Assembly: GCF_910592395.1 (NCBI RefSeq)
Contig: NC_088321.1
Span: forward strand, 15,564,001 to 15,624,000
Length of the DNA: 60,000 bases
Direction of reading: 5' to 3'
DNA from: Lineus longissimus
Taxonomy: Eukaryota > Nemertea > Pilidiophora > Heteronemertea > Lineidae
Shown: piece by piece, positions 36,397 through 49,110 of the stretch
Layout: every line of letters starts with the position of its first letter
Numbering within the stretch: position 1 is the first letter of the stretch
Notes under the pieces: generated by a model
The model's input: the letters and a program-made list of their open reading frames with translations, nothing else
What the model was told of the DNA's origin: nothing
Database searches by the model: none
Made by a program: the position numbers and the translations under genes

Positions 36397-38007
36397 GATA
36401 CAAGTACACTTAGTCAATGGCACAGTTGATGTCGCCTTATTGCAAAAAAATCATAACGAATTAAACTTGTAATTTTAAAGTTCAAAGCCAATAAACTGCT
36501 ACACGTATACATTTTTAAACTGGACGTCTTATCTTTTTCCTATTTAGTGACATGTTTCGACGAATGAAAATATTCAAAATCGCCTTTTTTCCTCCCATCA
36601 CCTGCAAGCAAAGTGGATCTCATATAAAAAAAAATGCCACCGCAGCCCTTGTTGCTAACGGAGCAGTTGAAACACTTCTTTGCCATGTCTTGTCGACATT
36701 ACCTCTGAAGGCTTATCACTTTCGGGCCCGACAGGAGGCCAGAGAACACCATCTTTGGAAACTGTTCCAAGGGATAGACATTTGCTGTTGGCCTCTGATC
36801 AGAAACCAGTGTAATGAGCGGTAGTTGGTGACACTAAGCCATCTCGTTAGCTATCAATTTAGTTGACGTATGGACATTATATCGCAGGAAATCGGTCACA
36901 CCGAGTTTGTTTTGGAGGGAGCGACATTTTGACTGCCGCATACTCTGAGCGTTGTCAGTGACCATCGGTCTAGTGTTGAACTTTTTCGTATTAAATGGTC
37001 GGCAATTAGCCATTTCTAACGTGTCTCTTCAAGCAGGAACGACATGCGACAGTAAAAACACCACGTAATGACAGAACGAGAGTCGAAATGACCAACGCGA
37101 GCGCTTGGAAAGGCAGGGTATAACGGCACCATCGGAGTCGTGATATTATAGTGTATACTGCATCGATAAATCTGTGAGTGTATTCCCTAATTGACAGGGA
37201 CTCTCATTTTTTGTCAATTGGGTCAGCAATACGCTATACAATGTAGTTCTATTGCCCTCTGAGAAAAAAATGCCTATCAATTTGTAGATAAATGGGTCTG
37301 TACCCAGCATTATGCCACAGGCATTTGACACCCATATCCTGGAGTTTGTTAATGACGGCAAATCATAGCAAACAACCCATTAAGGTGAGCACCACCGATA
37401 TAACAATGTGAGGAAAAGGGTAGACTCGGTCAAGATGAGGAAAGGTAACGCATCTCCCCGCAGAAGATTTTGATCAAATGAAAAGCCCCCGACACCTTTT
37501 TACTTTGCTGAAAAACCTCTACAAGGTCCATATTTATGTTGGTCGAAAACCCATTAAAGGTTTATCAAAAGCTCAAAAACGTTTATATCTGAGAGCGTAC
37601 TGCGTCGCAGATAAATACGATAATAAACAAATGTAATTTGGGGGACTTCTATATTCTTGTCATCTACATCACGTGAAACTTCTAATAATCACTATGATAA
37701 TAACGGCTTGATATATCTGGGCAAACTATCAATTAGTCCAGATTTATTCCAACAATTCTAAGCATATTACGGAAACACCACTTCCGATTTGCGACATCGT
37801 ATAATTTTACGACATTCGAATGATTTACGGCAATAATTGCACGGTCAATTCCCTTTTGATTGACCTCTGCGAGCCTATTTATGAAATATCGTCTGCACAT
37901 GATTGGAAGCGAAACAGATTTGTTCCTGCTACGATGCGTCATTACTTTTTTGCATCGACAAGAAACTCTAAGCATATTTCCGCTATCCTAATAGGTGCTG
38001 ATACAAG

Positions 38008-38143
38008 TTACCTCGCAGTGAAAAGAATTCGGGCCTCGCCCAATACACGGTCGATATACAGTCTTTAAACAAAGCCCGCTTGCGGATAGGGTTATTGGGG
38101 TAAATCGTCATCACATCGACCCCCTTAAAACATCATGGGGGTA
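38008..38143 (-). mobile_element. Dispersed repeat family member B
   Basis: On the minus strand it shows GGGGGTCGATGTGATGACGA, then AATAACCCTAT, AAGCGGGCTTTGTTTAAAG, CCGTGTATTGGGC and CACTGCGAGGTAAC. The middle segment (AGAACAATGGG) is deleted relative to the other copies. The GGGGGTCGATG end has a facing CCCCC run 12-15 bases away that can pair with it. Confidence 0.8.
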
Positions 38144-38310
38144 GTTAGACCAAAACCAGCAAAGACAAATAAATGTCGTGTCATTGCGGAGTTCGTGATG
38201 TGACGTCAGTCATCAAACAGCGTTTACGGAGGTCGATAGGCCAAAATCGACGATGATAAAGAAATATAATATCATTGGGGAGGTCGTAATGTGACGTAAG
38301 CAATTACACA
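38142..38310. repeat. Imperfect 91-bp tandem duplication carrying TGACGT words
   Basis: AGACCAAAACC (38147) and AGGCCAAAATC (38238) begin two related units, 91 bp apart. Both continue with AAGAnAAATA, TCATTG(C/G)GGAG and GT(G/A)ATGTGACGT. The first ends in TGACGTCA, the second in TGACGTAA. The pair abuts repeat copy B. Confidence 0.65.
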
Positions 38311-39021
38311 AATTAATTAGCATCAAGGTCCAGCTAGGTTTGCCCTACAGGGATATAATCTATCGAAAAGACAAAGAGGTCAATGAATTTCTGGTGCTTC
38401 ATTTCTTTATTACATATTACAGCTCTTTGTGATCATAAGAGAAAGGTAGAAGCCATTATAACAAACAATGCCGGCTCTCATTACACGTTCGATCATATTC
38501 TCTGAATCTTTTCGTGGGGTTCAAGGAGCCACTTGTTTGGGAGGATCGGACGGTTTGGAATATTGTGCTAAGTGGTTGCATTATATCAACAAGTCTTTGA
38601 GAAACAACTTGGTGTGCCTTGTTGCGACCTTGGTTGGTTCCTGATGCTTATTCATTTGCCGCCTTGCCTACTGAGGCCGTTAAGGAGTAGCCTGCACTGC
38701 TTTTCAATACTCACTGTACTGTGGGAAGCAGTGAGTATTGATAGTGATACGTTTTTTCCGAGAGGGTACATGAACCATAGGTTGTGCAAACGCCCCCGGC
38801 CGCGTCATCACCACGCAGACTTTCGCGTAGGGCTGCGAAATACCCTACCAAGCCCCGAGTGTCGAAAGCACTCCAGTCCCAAAACAAGCCATTATGAATG
38901 TGTTACCTTCATTTTTGACGGTTTTATTCTTCTCAGGTTCTCAAGGCCGCGGCCATTATGAAAATACAGCTGACGAGACAGTTATCTTTATGGAAATATA
39001 CAAAGATTTTGAAGTATGTAA

Positions 39022-39057
39022 ATGACAGAAAGTGTATAATTATATACTTTTTGTCAT
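39022..39057. repeat. 36-bp near-perfect palindrome
   Basis: ATGACAGAAAGTGTATAA is followed directly by its inverted copy, ending AAAAAGT-like then TGTCAT. About 16 of 18 positions pair and there is essentially no loop. Confidence 0.7.
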
Positions 39058-39967
39058 GATTGTGAGAGTATTCGTGGATGCCTGGTCACGAACGAATCCT
39101 ACGATGTCAAGGGCGCTTTCTTTGAAGATGACAAGCCGCAGCGGATCAGATGACGGCTGTCATTGTTACGCAAGTAAGCATTTTAAAGAGGCAGCGTATA
39201 AGATGTAGATGCCTGTGTAGAGGTCAAGAAGTAACGTCACCAACACGAAGCTGAGAGTCTTTAGCTCCAACATGAAGTCGATTTATGGATGTGAGACCTC
39301 GAGGACCAAAAATGCAGGAACTTCGTGACTACAGACATTCGTCTACCGTTGCTTAATCGTCAAATGGGAAGAAAGAATCACCGACAGAGACTTGTGGAAA
39401 AGGAAACCAGGAGCAGATTGATCGAGGAAGTGGAACTGACTACGCACCCTGAGAATGCCTAGGAACAACATCACGAGGCATGATATGAGTGATCTCGCGC
39501 GTTGCGACTAAATTCCAGTTTTCTGATCTGAAAGGTTAGACTTCTTGAATGGGAGAAATGACCAAAAAGCTAGACACTGAATGCATCAAGCGTTGAACAA
39601 TTACTTCTTGTATTGGAACCTCAAAAGATAGTAATTATCATCCTTTTTGGCGACGCAAGAAAGTCTACTCATACGCACTAAACGTCCTCTTCCTCGAAAG
39701 CCTGCAATTATCAGCACTTCCCAGTTGTAACCAACCCTTGATCGGAAATTAGGTGAAAGTGGAACTAATTTTTATCATTTTGTCTCGCGCTTGATGTAAC
39801 ATATCCTTATCAATGCTGAGTTGCATTGGAAGGGATTCCATGGTGTTTGAATATGATTTCCATTAGTCCCAAATTATTTTAATGAGGACAAAGTCACAAC
39901 CAGGATGGTGAGATAAGTCTACTTGAACTTTGAACCGGGGAGACCTGCGGATCGCGCACTATGTGTA

Positions 39968-40165
39968 GTAGACGTACGCTTTGTTGCTTGACTTCCCACC
40001 CGGATTTCCTCATCTGAGTGAATATACAGAATGTAAGGAATCACATTAACTTGGAGGAACCATCTTCGTCAGACTTTCGATTGTGCTCTCTGCGTAATAG
40101 CAAGGCAATAGTCGTACGCTGTGTTGCTTGACTCTTCAGCCTGACTTCCTCAACTACGTCAATAC
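39968..40165. repeat. ~55-bp direct repeat, 140-bp offset
   Basis: GACGTACGCTTTGTTGCTTG (39971) and GTCGTACGCTGTGTTGCTTG (40111) begin two blocks that both run on through TTCCTCA(A/T)CT and GTGAATA or GTCAATA. Confidence 0.7.
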
Positions 40166-42366
40166 TTTTTCCAGCTGAGGTTCTAGAAGGTTTGGTGTCC
40201 TTCACTTCAAGATGTTGGCATTCCTTATTAACTGAAGCTTATACCTAAGTCGAGCTGCTCGGCAAACAAAACTACCGATCTTGGCGAGACACGTATCGAA
40301 ATATTGATACTTGTATTATCAGTCTCTTGACATAAGAAGCTGTCTTTGAACATCTTTCAACGTTCGCTGTCTTTGTCTAAGCAGACAATCGCCTATTAAG
40401 AGCCTTGATAGAAACCTGATCTGGATGAGGACGACATTGTCTTTTTAAGCTTTTTGTAATTTTCCCATCTCACCACTTTGTGATACTTGACTCTGATAAC
40501 ATCTCTCGTGGTATCTGTATTAGAAGCAATAAGTTAAGAGAACGAATAGGGAGCCGTTCATTTAGTAATAACGTGACGACGTGACAACGTGAGTTTTAGG
40601 CCCACTTTGCGCAGACGTCCATAGAGGGTGGAGACAGTTTGAATGTTGATTTGACGTTCTTATTCGTCGTAACATGGAACAACATATAAAAAGCGTGAGA
40701 AGTTCAGGTTGGAATTATTACAGTTATTGATTTCGATCGTTAGCCTGAGTAAAATTACGTTACAAATTTGACCTGGTGCTGTGTCATGACATTTAGTCAT
40801 TAGTTTATCAAACAATTGTAAAGAATTTCTCACTTTGATACTCATGAATTTCCTAAATGTTACCTGTCAATTATTTCACAGAACTGAAATTTATATGCCA
40901 TTTATCTGACAAATGAAGGTTCGCTTTAAAGTTGTCTGGCTTAGAGTACAAAAGGGTTATATGCCAACGGTATTACTTTGTCAAACGGATTGGGCCTTCA
41001 AAGTGAAATGGCTTACAGATAGCTAGGGATCGAGACTAGATTGTCAAATGAACGTCATGAGTAACATTTCGAGCGAACGCATGCCAATCTGTCAGACGTT
41101 TGATATCTTTCCTTTCGGATTAAGCATTTAGTCACATACATTTAGAATCCGTGAGACGAGATAAAGGCACTCTGATTCACATGGTTTTATGCTTCTTTAA
41201 TATTGATGCCTGAGTGTTTAGATCTGTTGCTCAACATGACTCCTTAAATGTTCAGTATGACAGAGTTACTGAGTATAATTCCATTACTTTCTGTTTTCAG
41301 TCTAGGCCATTTCGAGAAAACGTCGACTTAAGTGTGGCAGTGCGAATATAAGAGTGTTCAAGAGGCCATGTGAATTCCTTTCTCCACAAAGCATGCAAGA
41401 AGGAGAGCAGCACAGGGCATTTCCCACACTGCAAATGTCCAGCAAGTGTTTAACCATTTTCGCGAGATGCATATCATACTCTCAGCAGTTCATTTTCTGT
41501 GTCTTGTTCCAGGAGCTGATAAACAGGATAAAGGAAGAAGGGCAGTCGAAACAAAGATACCCCGTCGATCAAATGTAAAGTCCCCCGTGGTCAGGAGGTG
41601 TAAACAAAATATATTCTGGTTTTCGAATCAAAACCTATTCTTTGTGAATCGATGTTCGTCGCGAAATGCCTCGAATAAAACGCGATGTACAGTATCGGAA
41701 ACAATACAGGAGTGCTCGCGGGCCGCCACTTTGGTTGATATTATTTTCGTGAGACCTCTGCTAGTGGAGTACACCAATCAAACCCAGGCAGTAGCATTAG
41801 TCACGACAGCCAAAAGCATTTCCTACCCCACCTGACACAGTTCTCACGGATTGTGATGTAAATCGAGGTGCTAATGAACTCCTCCAATCTTCCCTCAGGT
41901 AATAACTTTTAGCGTCACTGACGAAGGACAACTCCTAAAATCCAAACATTAGGATGTTCTTGTGACAGAAATCAGTCAGCGACAACTACACGTAAATTTC
42001 TTCAAAACCAGCTGCCAGACGCTTCGATTCGCTTATCATTCTAATCAGTACCTAATGACCCAGAACATGACATTGTCTTGTACCAGTACATTTCCCCGTG
42101 TCTCGAAGTGCGAGCAAGTAACAGGAAATTTCGCATGTTCACTGATTCTTTACGACGGGCTAATCAGTATCCGTGAGCGAATTCGAATGTTACTGGAACT
42201 GTGTCGTTTGGGACATAGAAAGGTACAGCCGAGTTTCCCTTCTCTAGGGAAAACAAATATGGCCGAGGTGATGGCAGTGAGGCATCATTTGCAAGTGGGA
42301 TGTTCCCGAAGCTGTCAAACCCTCATTTCGAGCTCATTGTTTTGGCCTATCGATCTCCATGTCGGC

Positions 42367-42530
42367 TGTTTCGTGGTGGTCCATGTTATCAAGATTTGCC
42401 CCGATAACCCTTTAACAGCAGAACAATGGGTATTTATGCATGGGTGTGAGCAGGCTTTGTTTGTAGAGAATAGACCTTGTGGTGGGGTCGGCCTGAATTA
42501 TTTTAACTGGGAGGTTCAGGGACTTCTGTG
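42367..42530 (+). mobile_element. Dispersed repeat family member C
   Basis: Same block order as copies A and E: GTTTCGTGGTGGTCCATG, TATCAAGATT, GATAACCCTTTAACAGCAG, AACAATGGG, GAGCAGGCTTTGTTTG, and GGGGTCGGCCTGAATTATTT. It forms the 3' third of an otherwise unrecognised 189-codon frame (41962-42531), which weakens the case that the frame is a gene. Confidence 0.8.
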
Positions 42531-43884
42531 ATTTCATTCGGTAAATTATAGTATGAATGACAGATCAGTAGCACTTGATGCAGGAATGCGGTAAAAAATT
42601 GTGTTCCCAAATAGGGTGTCACTTCGAAATTGTGGGACGAGCCTGCGCGTCCCCTAAATTTTGCGTGTGAGCGAGGGCAGCAGGCTTGTAGCGGTATCAT
42701 TGCTTTCCCCGCTGCTCGTGAACATCGGGGTGCTGACCCTGGCGCTCACGCCCCATGACCACTGATTAGGGCAACCTTGCCGGGAGATTTATTTCACCGG
42801 ATCACTGGATCATCTCCACAGCCAACGGGTTGTGATATTGCCATATTGATTGATAGGATATTAGGCGAATTAGCTGACCATGCGTGTTATGGCCACGGCC
42901 AAGTTTACCGTTTGTCTTGAGATGGATAGGGAAGTTGAGATTAGGGACCTATCACGGACCCTTACACATATACGGGTAGACATGTTCACAAAATGCATCC
43001 TCTTTCTACAGAATCTTTATCCGTATACGTACGGATCCTTGATAAGCCGCTGTTCGTAATCTTTGCGGACTGGCAAGGCTAACATCAGTATGTCTTCATC
43101 ACGTTTAGAGTCGAAAAGAAACTTCTTGTCATTTTGTCTGACCGGTTGTACAATGAGACTCACAATATGTCAGTTGATAAAGATATATCACGCTCTCGGC
43201 AGTATGTCTTCAGACATAACCATTATCATGATACCGAGTGTTAATTTTCAATTGATAACCTGACCAGATAAGCGATACAAAAAACATCACAACTGGAAGT
43301 TTCTACGCGCCTCCCTGCATCATCTCTTGATATTTGAGTGGTCGATTACTCCGGTCAGCGTAGCTGCAATCCAACCTTGCGTCAGGAATTGGCTGAGGCG
43401 CAATGACTCGGGACGAGGCTGTTAGATTACCTCAAAAGGTCACCCGCGTGTCGGAAATATGGCATCACACGGAAACATGAGTTCCAAGTCTTGTGTCTTC
43501 TTTGGTTTTTTCTGCTTGTCTTGTCTTTGTGTCCCTGTCGGTCGCCTGAGCGTGGGCGAATCTAAGATCTGAATGGAAAATATCTGACTTATCTCGTTTG
43601 TAACACTATAATTACCTCCACACAAAAGAGGCATGTCTCCCGTTGTGACATTTCTTTGCCCAAGGTCGCCTGCTGAAATATCCCCGCTAATCTTTTGAAC
43701 TTTTAAGCCACTTTTAGGTTTAAAAAACACCTTAAAGTTTCCACTCGAAAAGATCACTCGCGCATCACTTGTTGCATTGAGGTTCGCGATGATGTTTTAG
43801 ACTCATGTTGAACCAACGTGTTTGAAGTTTGGAGATGTTCTCCAGGGCGCGCCATTGCGTTTTTTGCCATTGCCGGTTAGGCTA

Positions 43885-44050
43885 ATCGACCACCCAGAAA
43901 GCTGTTGCGTGGGGGTCGATGCTATCGACATTTTTCCTGCTGATACTTTGATAAGGCCGGAGAACAATGGGAATTTAGGTCTGGCTGCGAGTGGGCTTTG
44001 TTTGAATAGATTGAGTGCGGGGGCCAGGCCTGAATTCGATTCTATTCATT
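43885..44050 (+). mobile_element. Dispersed repeat family member D
   Basis: Begins with a hairpin end (ATCGACCACCC facing GGGGGTCGAT) and continues through TTTGATAAGGCC, GAACAATGGGAATTTAGG, GCGAGTGGGCTTTGTTTGAA and a GGCCTGAATTCG tail. Confidence 0.8.
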
Positions 44051-47000
44051 GTGTGCTTTCTGCGTTATGCAAAATCTTTCTACTGAAAAGAGAATCCCAC
44101 CTCCAGGTTTTCCACCAGCTTCGTACTGGAGATAATGCAGTTGTTAGTCGTCTGCTTATCCTCATAGTGTCGATTTTAATTGCGATCATCAATTTGAGTC
44201 TCATATTCTCCTTTTATTGTATCATCTCATATCGAATAGGCATCTCAAGGGATATCTCTTCGTTTGTTACGATATAGACGCAGTCTATGTGATGAAGAAA
44301 GTCTTCGGAAGATCATGTCCTGTTTCTTCTGTTCACTGCCGAATTATCGCACCTTCTTCTCTTCTAATCTTCTAATCTAAGTTATTCGCGAAAATTTGCC
44401 TTTTTTCAGCATTGCGATCGTCATTTGATATTAACCCTAACCTGTAACAAAATGATGGTACGCTCTATCGACCAATGTCTAGTCAGACTTATCGTTTGGA
44501 CATACAACCAGTTGATCGGTGCAGTGGAGGAAAATCCTTGAGATTATCTGATGTATCTGTGATATCATCATAAGGTACTTACTTTCTGCCTCCTAATATC
44601 TCGTCCATATTAACAAATACAACCCTTCACCCCATTAGATGACAATGATAGACAGTCACGTTCTTTTCGAAAGCTCCTTATGTAGCTGCGTCTCAAAACT
44701 GAGTCACGTTGACAGATAACACGGCGTTTCGCATGCTGGAAAGAAGACACCATGTCTAATGGTATGCGTCTCCATCGGTTTAAGAAGGTGGTTGGTTAGC
44801 CTTATAAGTGCTACAATGCGATGGTGTCTCTCGATAACAACTTCTCACATTCCCAACAGCTTGCAAAAATAGGCGAAATGCGGGACTAGTCTCGAGAATG
44901 CGAAACCTTTCATTGAAATGCATCGATGGCTGCTAGATTGTTCAGATTTCAAAGATCGTTAACTGTCCTATCTGTCAATGTTATGCCTAGCTGCCCAATT
45001 GGGTTCTCTTTACTCAGTTATGCGAGGTATCGGGTAAATGTTCAAAAGAATGCGTCGATAAAATGCTTTAACCTACATCGTTTTGGTCTTTCGTCGTTCG
45101 TATCTCCCTCTTCGTTAAGGTTGTGGATTCGGCCCATTGTTAAAGGATGTATAAACAAGAATGTCCAAAAAAACATAACTATCTAATGTCCTGAAAGATT
45201 TCTCTGAGTCTTTGACTTATTTCAAAATATCTCGACAGCCAATCAGAATAATGCCTTGGAGCCATTTAAAAGTAAACAACCAATCAGAAATCGACCGTGA
45301 CATTTTCAAAAATGCAAATAACCAATCAGAAAAAAGGGTTTCGGATAACAGCTGTATCAAAGTGACTGCGGCATTGATTTCGAGCATGTAATTTTCCAAC
45401 TTATTAGCTAGATCACGGCGAAGCGAACTGAAAAGGCAGGTGTTTGATCAAGACTTAGAGTTTACAAATTGGTGCCGAAGGCGACGTGATGAATTCATTT
45501 TTAGTTTAAAAATGGTGAGAAAAAATGTGTCTGTGTTGATTTTAGATATATGATTTTGACTAATTTTGCTAACGTTATTAAGGCAGACAGCTAAGTACAC
45601 AGAAGGGGCTTTAGTGCGCGTTCTTGTCTAGCAGGTAGAATGGGGGCAGCGAGGGGGTGACAGGGAATTCGGGTAATTTTCCCTTCATCATACGGCGTAG
45701 ATGGACATCAAGCACTATTTCATGTTGGCAGACGACAGATGGGGAATAACAGCGTATAATTTCATCAGGCGATTGTTATGATAGTCGCTGTAATGATCCG
45801 TCGAATCTCCCTTTGTTGACAAGATGGCGGATAAAATGCTCCGAATTTGTGTCATATCTGCTGAGTAATGATGTACCTGAGACCTAATGAGAGATGTTAG
45901 TGGCACATGTTTTGATTTGGTCATCTCTGATCTTTGATCTGCATTCGTTAGGAAGAGGAAATTCGTTGCTCGGACTTTTTGACCGGGTACGAGGCCATTT
46001 GTGAGCGGAAAATTAACATGACGAATGCGTTCCTTAGTCATGCTATCTCTGGGTTGTGCCAAAGCTTCTTACTTTTGACTAATGTTTAACCTCGTTTCTT
46101 TTTTGGCAAGGAACTGAGTGTCTGCAACAGCGTCTATACACCGGTGGGTTTCCTCGGTGTGTTCCATCACGGGGGGAGGGGGGGGGGGGGGGGTAGATGT
46201 GAGTGTATCCCTCCTATTGCTCTTGGTAGTTCAATGGCCTAGTTCGTTTCCGTGTCCTGTGGCAAGAATAATATTGTGAAACGATGGCGATGAAGCTGCA
46301 TAAAATTTAGCCCAATGGAAAGTATTCTCAGTATTTTCATTATCGTTATTTATACAAACTTTGCATCTCCACAACAAAGGATGATTCTTTGTTGCCTTTA
46401 ACAGTCCAAAATCATCAAAACCATTTTCGATCGCCGCCAACGAAACGCACGCATAGCCAAAGACTCTCTGCAGATTACGCGAATCACCAGCAAATGCGTT
46501 CTTCCAAATTTCCGAATACATGTACATGCCTTCCGGTGTTCAAAATTAAACTCTTGAAATGTGTGTTCATCCTCTGGGGGACACGTTAGAACAAATCCGT
46601 TTAAATTTAATGATTGTCATCCCGTGCAAATATTTGCTACGGGGTTGTCTATTTGACAAGCAAATTACCTCGGATCTCGTATGCCTCCATCAAGTGACAG
46701 ATCCACTTTTGTCAATAACGCAGATTGAAATTTATGCTCGCTACGATGATAGTACCGTTTTTACTACCTCTCGTATCTTAAGGTACGTGCTTTCAGTTAT
46801 GGAATATTCTAGACTCATGTGCCCTGACATACATTTAGATTCACCACAGAAGGGAAAACGGCACGATACGATCATGTGATTTGTTTCTAATTTATGTACA
46901 GGTTCATGAATGAGAACGATACATTTGCAGAGCAGAAGGCCGCCCTCTCGGTAATAATGCTCTTAAAATTCAGTTTGTCCTTTGCGTTTTGCTGTAACCA

Positions 47001-47929
47001 CCCGATGAAACGGCAAGTGGTCATTTACATTGTCATGAAGTGCCATATACAACAGCGCGTTAAGGTGGGAGCAAGGTGAGACGTGTTACATCCGCCCTGA
47101 GGGGAGATAATAAGACACATTAGGGGATAATCATGGCGCCAGTTGATATTTCCGATGACCATGTTGGGAAATTGAGACGAGGCACTTGACACTTGTACGG
47201 TGTTCTACCGCTTGTTAAAGCTGTCTAAAATACTTGTGCTACAATAGTTTCGTGTGATTGAAATGAAAGGAACGAAGTTATACGTCAAGATGAGGCCAGT
47301 CTGCTGAGCCATTACGTTTATCACTCCTGGGACCAAAATCACGAACCTAGCCCCTCAAATGTTCTAGTAAGAAACAAAGATCATCCTGCCATTCATGCCA
47401 AGGCCTAATGATCCGCTGGCGATATACCTCTGTCTATATAAAAGAAGGCAATGTCACCCTGGTAGGAGTTCCTGGCTCTATTGTATTCAGGCGAATTATG
47501 GTATGTTGTTCTAAAGATCAATGGCCGTCAATAGCTAAGAGATTAAAGCTCATAAAAGGATCCTTTGTTCCCCGTTCAAACTTCTGTGACGGACAATGAC
47601 TGGTGGTGTATTGTTTCGCTCGCCTGGCAAATCACCGAAGGTTCAAAATTGTCCACTAATCGACACTTTCCGTCCATTTCAAAAGTCTGCTTGTTTATAA
47701 AAACATTTATAAGCAAATCGTCTAGTTCCAAAAGCATCGCCGCAGATTGTTCTACCTTTTTTCTTTGGCGGGCAGAAAGAATTCCAAAGATGCGCAAACC
47801 GAACAGCTCATCTGAGAGTCATCATGGCAAAGCTTGATAAAACCGCCCCCCGCCCCCCATGAAACGGGTATCGTTTTCTGTCGCTTGATCGGCTTCTCTT
47901 AAGTAACCTATTAGTCTTACTTTCAGGGA
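44051..47929. other. Gene-poor stretch
   Basis: Contains the CCAAT triplet (45239-45331) and a G-run (about 46171-46193). Frames such as 46231-46527 (minus) and 46559-46879 (plus) match nothing I recognise. Confidence 0.45.
45239..45331. promoter_or_regulatory. Three CCAATCAGAA boxes at 41-42-bp spacing
   Basis: CCAATCAGAA occurs at 45239, 45280 and 45322. The second and third copies share an upstream CATTT(T/A) block and AACAAC or AATAAC just before the box. This resembles an NF-Y-type multi-CCAAT proximal promoter, but the shared flanks also fit a small decayed tandem repeat. No downstream gene could be recognised on either strand. Confidence 0.4.
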
Positions 47930-49110
47930 TATCATTGGCCAAGACTCGTAGTTTGGAGATCTTAACCTCCCGGTGTACATATCTTGACAGTTTCCCAGAG
48001 CTGTCATATCGATGATGGTAAAGCTTCGCACAGCTCTGGCGGCCAGTAATTGACTTACTGCACTGAGGGACTCCTCTGATAGAGATCAGAGACCGAGCAT
48101 GATATTTTTATGGGATAACATTGACTCTGACTCGCAGTTGTGAGTTCATAACTTCCTGGTGTACATAATTTGACGTATCTTAGACCTATCAACTCAGTGA
48201 TGATAAAGGCTCCACACAGCTAGTGATTGTGGGGAACACAGCCGGACCTTCGGGCGACAAGCCGCTTCATCTCCGCCACAGGACTGAGGTTATAGTTTTA
48301 CTTAGGCAGGTTGAAAGCTGAAGAAGAAGCAGAAGAAGGTGATGGTAAAGGCTTCACACAGCTAGTGATTGACTTACTGGACTGAGTGACACAACTGAGA
48401 GAGACCAAGCATATATTGGCCTTGTGGCCTTCTATAATCCCAGATGACGATGTCTTCTAATTGGTCTCGGGTATGACACACCCAGGCCAAGAGGTTGCCG
48501 TCTTTCAGCCTCCCAGTGGCTATACACATGGCATGTGCAGGGTCGTTATGTAGGTGATGATAATAAGTCCGCAGCTGACAAAATCACGAACTGGCAGAGT
48601 GCATCCTCTGAAAGAGAGAATACTTAACAGAACCTTGTATGACCTTCCTTGTATTAACAGGAAAGGACGCCTCACTAGCTTATTGTACTCGGAAGACAGA
48701 CCCTGTCCAAGAGGTAGCGATATCCAATCCTTTCTGGTGTCTCTCGTGCCATCTCCGGGGGGTCGCGTAGGCGATACTTCATGTTCACAGCTAGTAAATG
48801 TATGTACTGGACAAAACATCCTATCAGAGAGAGACTTGGAATATTAGGAGCGCCGTTGGTGTGGCCATCCTGTCCACCAAGATAAGGATGTCTTTCTACT
48901 TGTTCTCGGATGACAGACCTTGGTTTAGTTCCCCAAACCTCCATGTGTCTTTGTTGTAACTCTATCGAGGGGTCAAGAACGTGATATTGACTTGTCCGCA
49001 GGTAAATCACGAATGTTCTGACTCGTGATATCCTCTGAGAATTGGCAAATGTATGGTCGATTAACCCACGACTGTGTGTATTGGCTAAGTGGTCTCAGAT
49101 GGACCACATC
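47930..49110. repeat. Degenerate ~180-220-bp tandem array, about six copies
   Basis: Two left copies share AACnTCC(C/T)GGTGTACATA (about 47965 and 48150), then GATGATnnTAAAG and CACAGCT (about 48010, 48200, 48340). The right copies share CTCGG(A/G)TGACA or CTCGGAAGACA (about 48463, 48687, 48905, and weakly 49093). They also share TCCGCAG with AAATCACGAA and CCTCTGA(G/A)AG. Spacing is about 185 bp on the left and 217-224 bp on the right. Strong divergence points to an old array. The short open frames inside it are by-products. Confidence 0.6.

Larger units (their letters stand above)
38311..42366. other. Gene-poor stretch
   Basis: Apart from the palindrome at 39022-39057 and the direct repeat at 39968-40165, no structure is recognised. 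The frame 41446-41835 (plus) follows an acceptor-like TTGTTCCAG near 41511 but has no recognisable domain. Confidence 0.45.

Noticed and set aside
36200-36472. 90-codon plus-strand frame resembling a frame at 51976-52182 (minus)
   Set aside because: The similarity comes from shared dispersed repeat DNA (copies A and E), not from a protein family.
41962-42531. 189-codon plus-strand frame as a gene
   Set aside because: Its last third is a member of the five-copy dispersed repeat and the rest shows no recognisable domain or splice context.
43440-43757. 105-codon minus-strand frame
   Set aside because: No domain, no splice partner; lysine-rich tail is low complexity.
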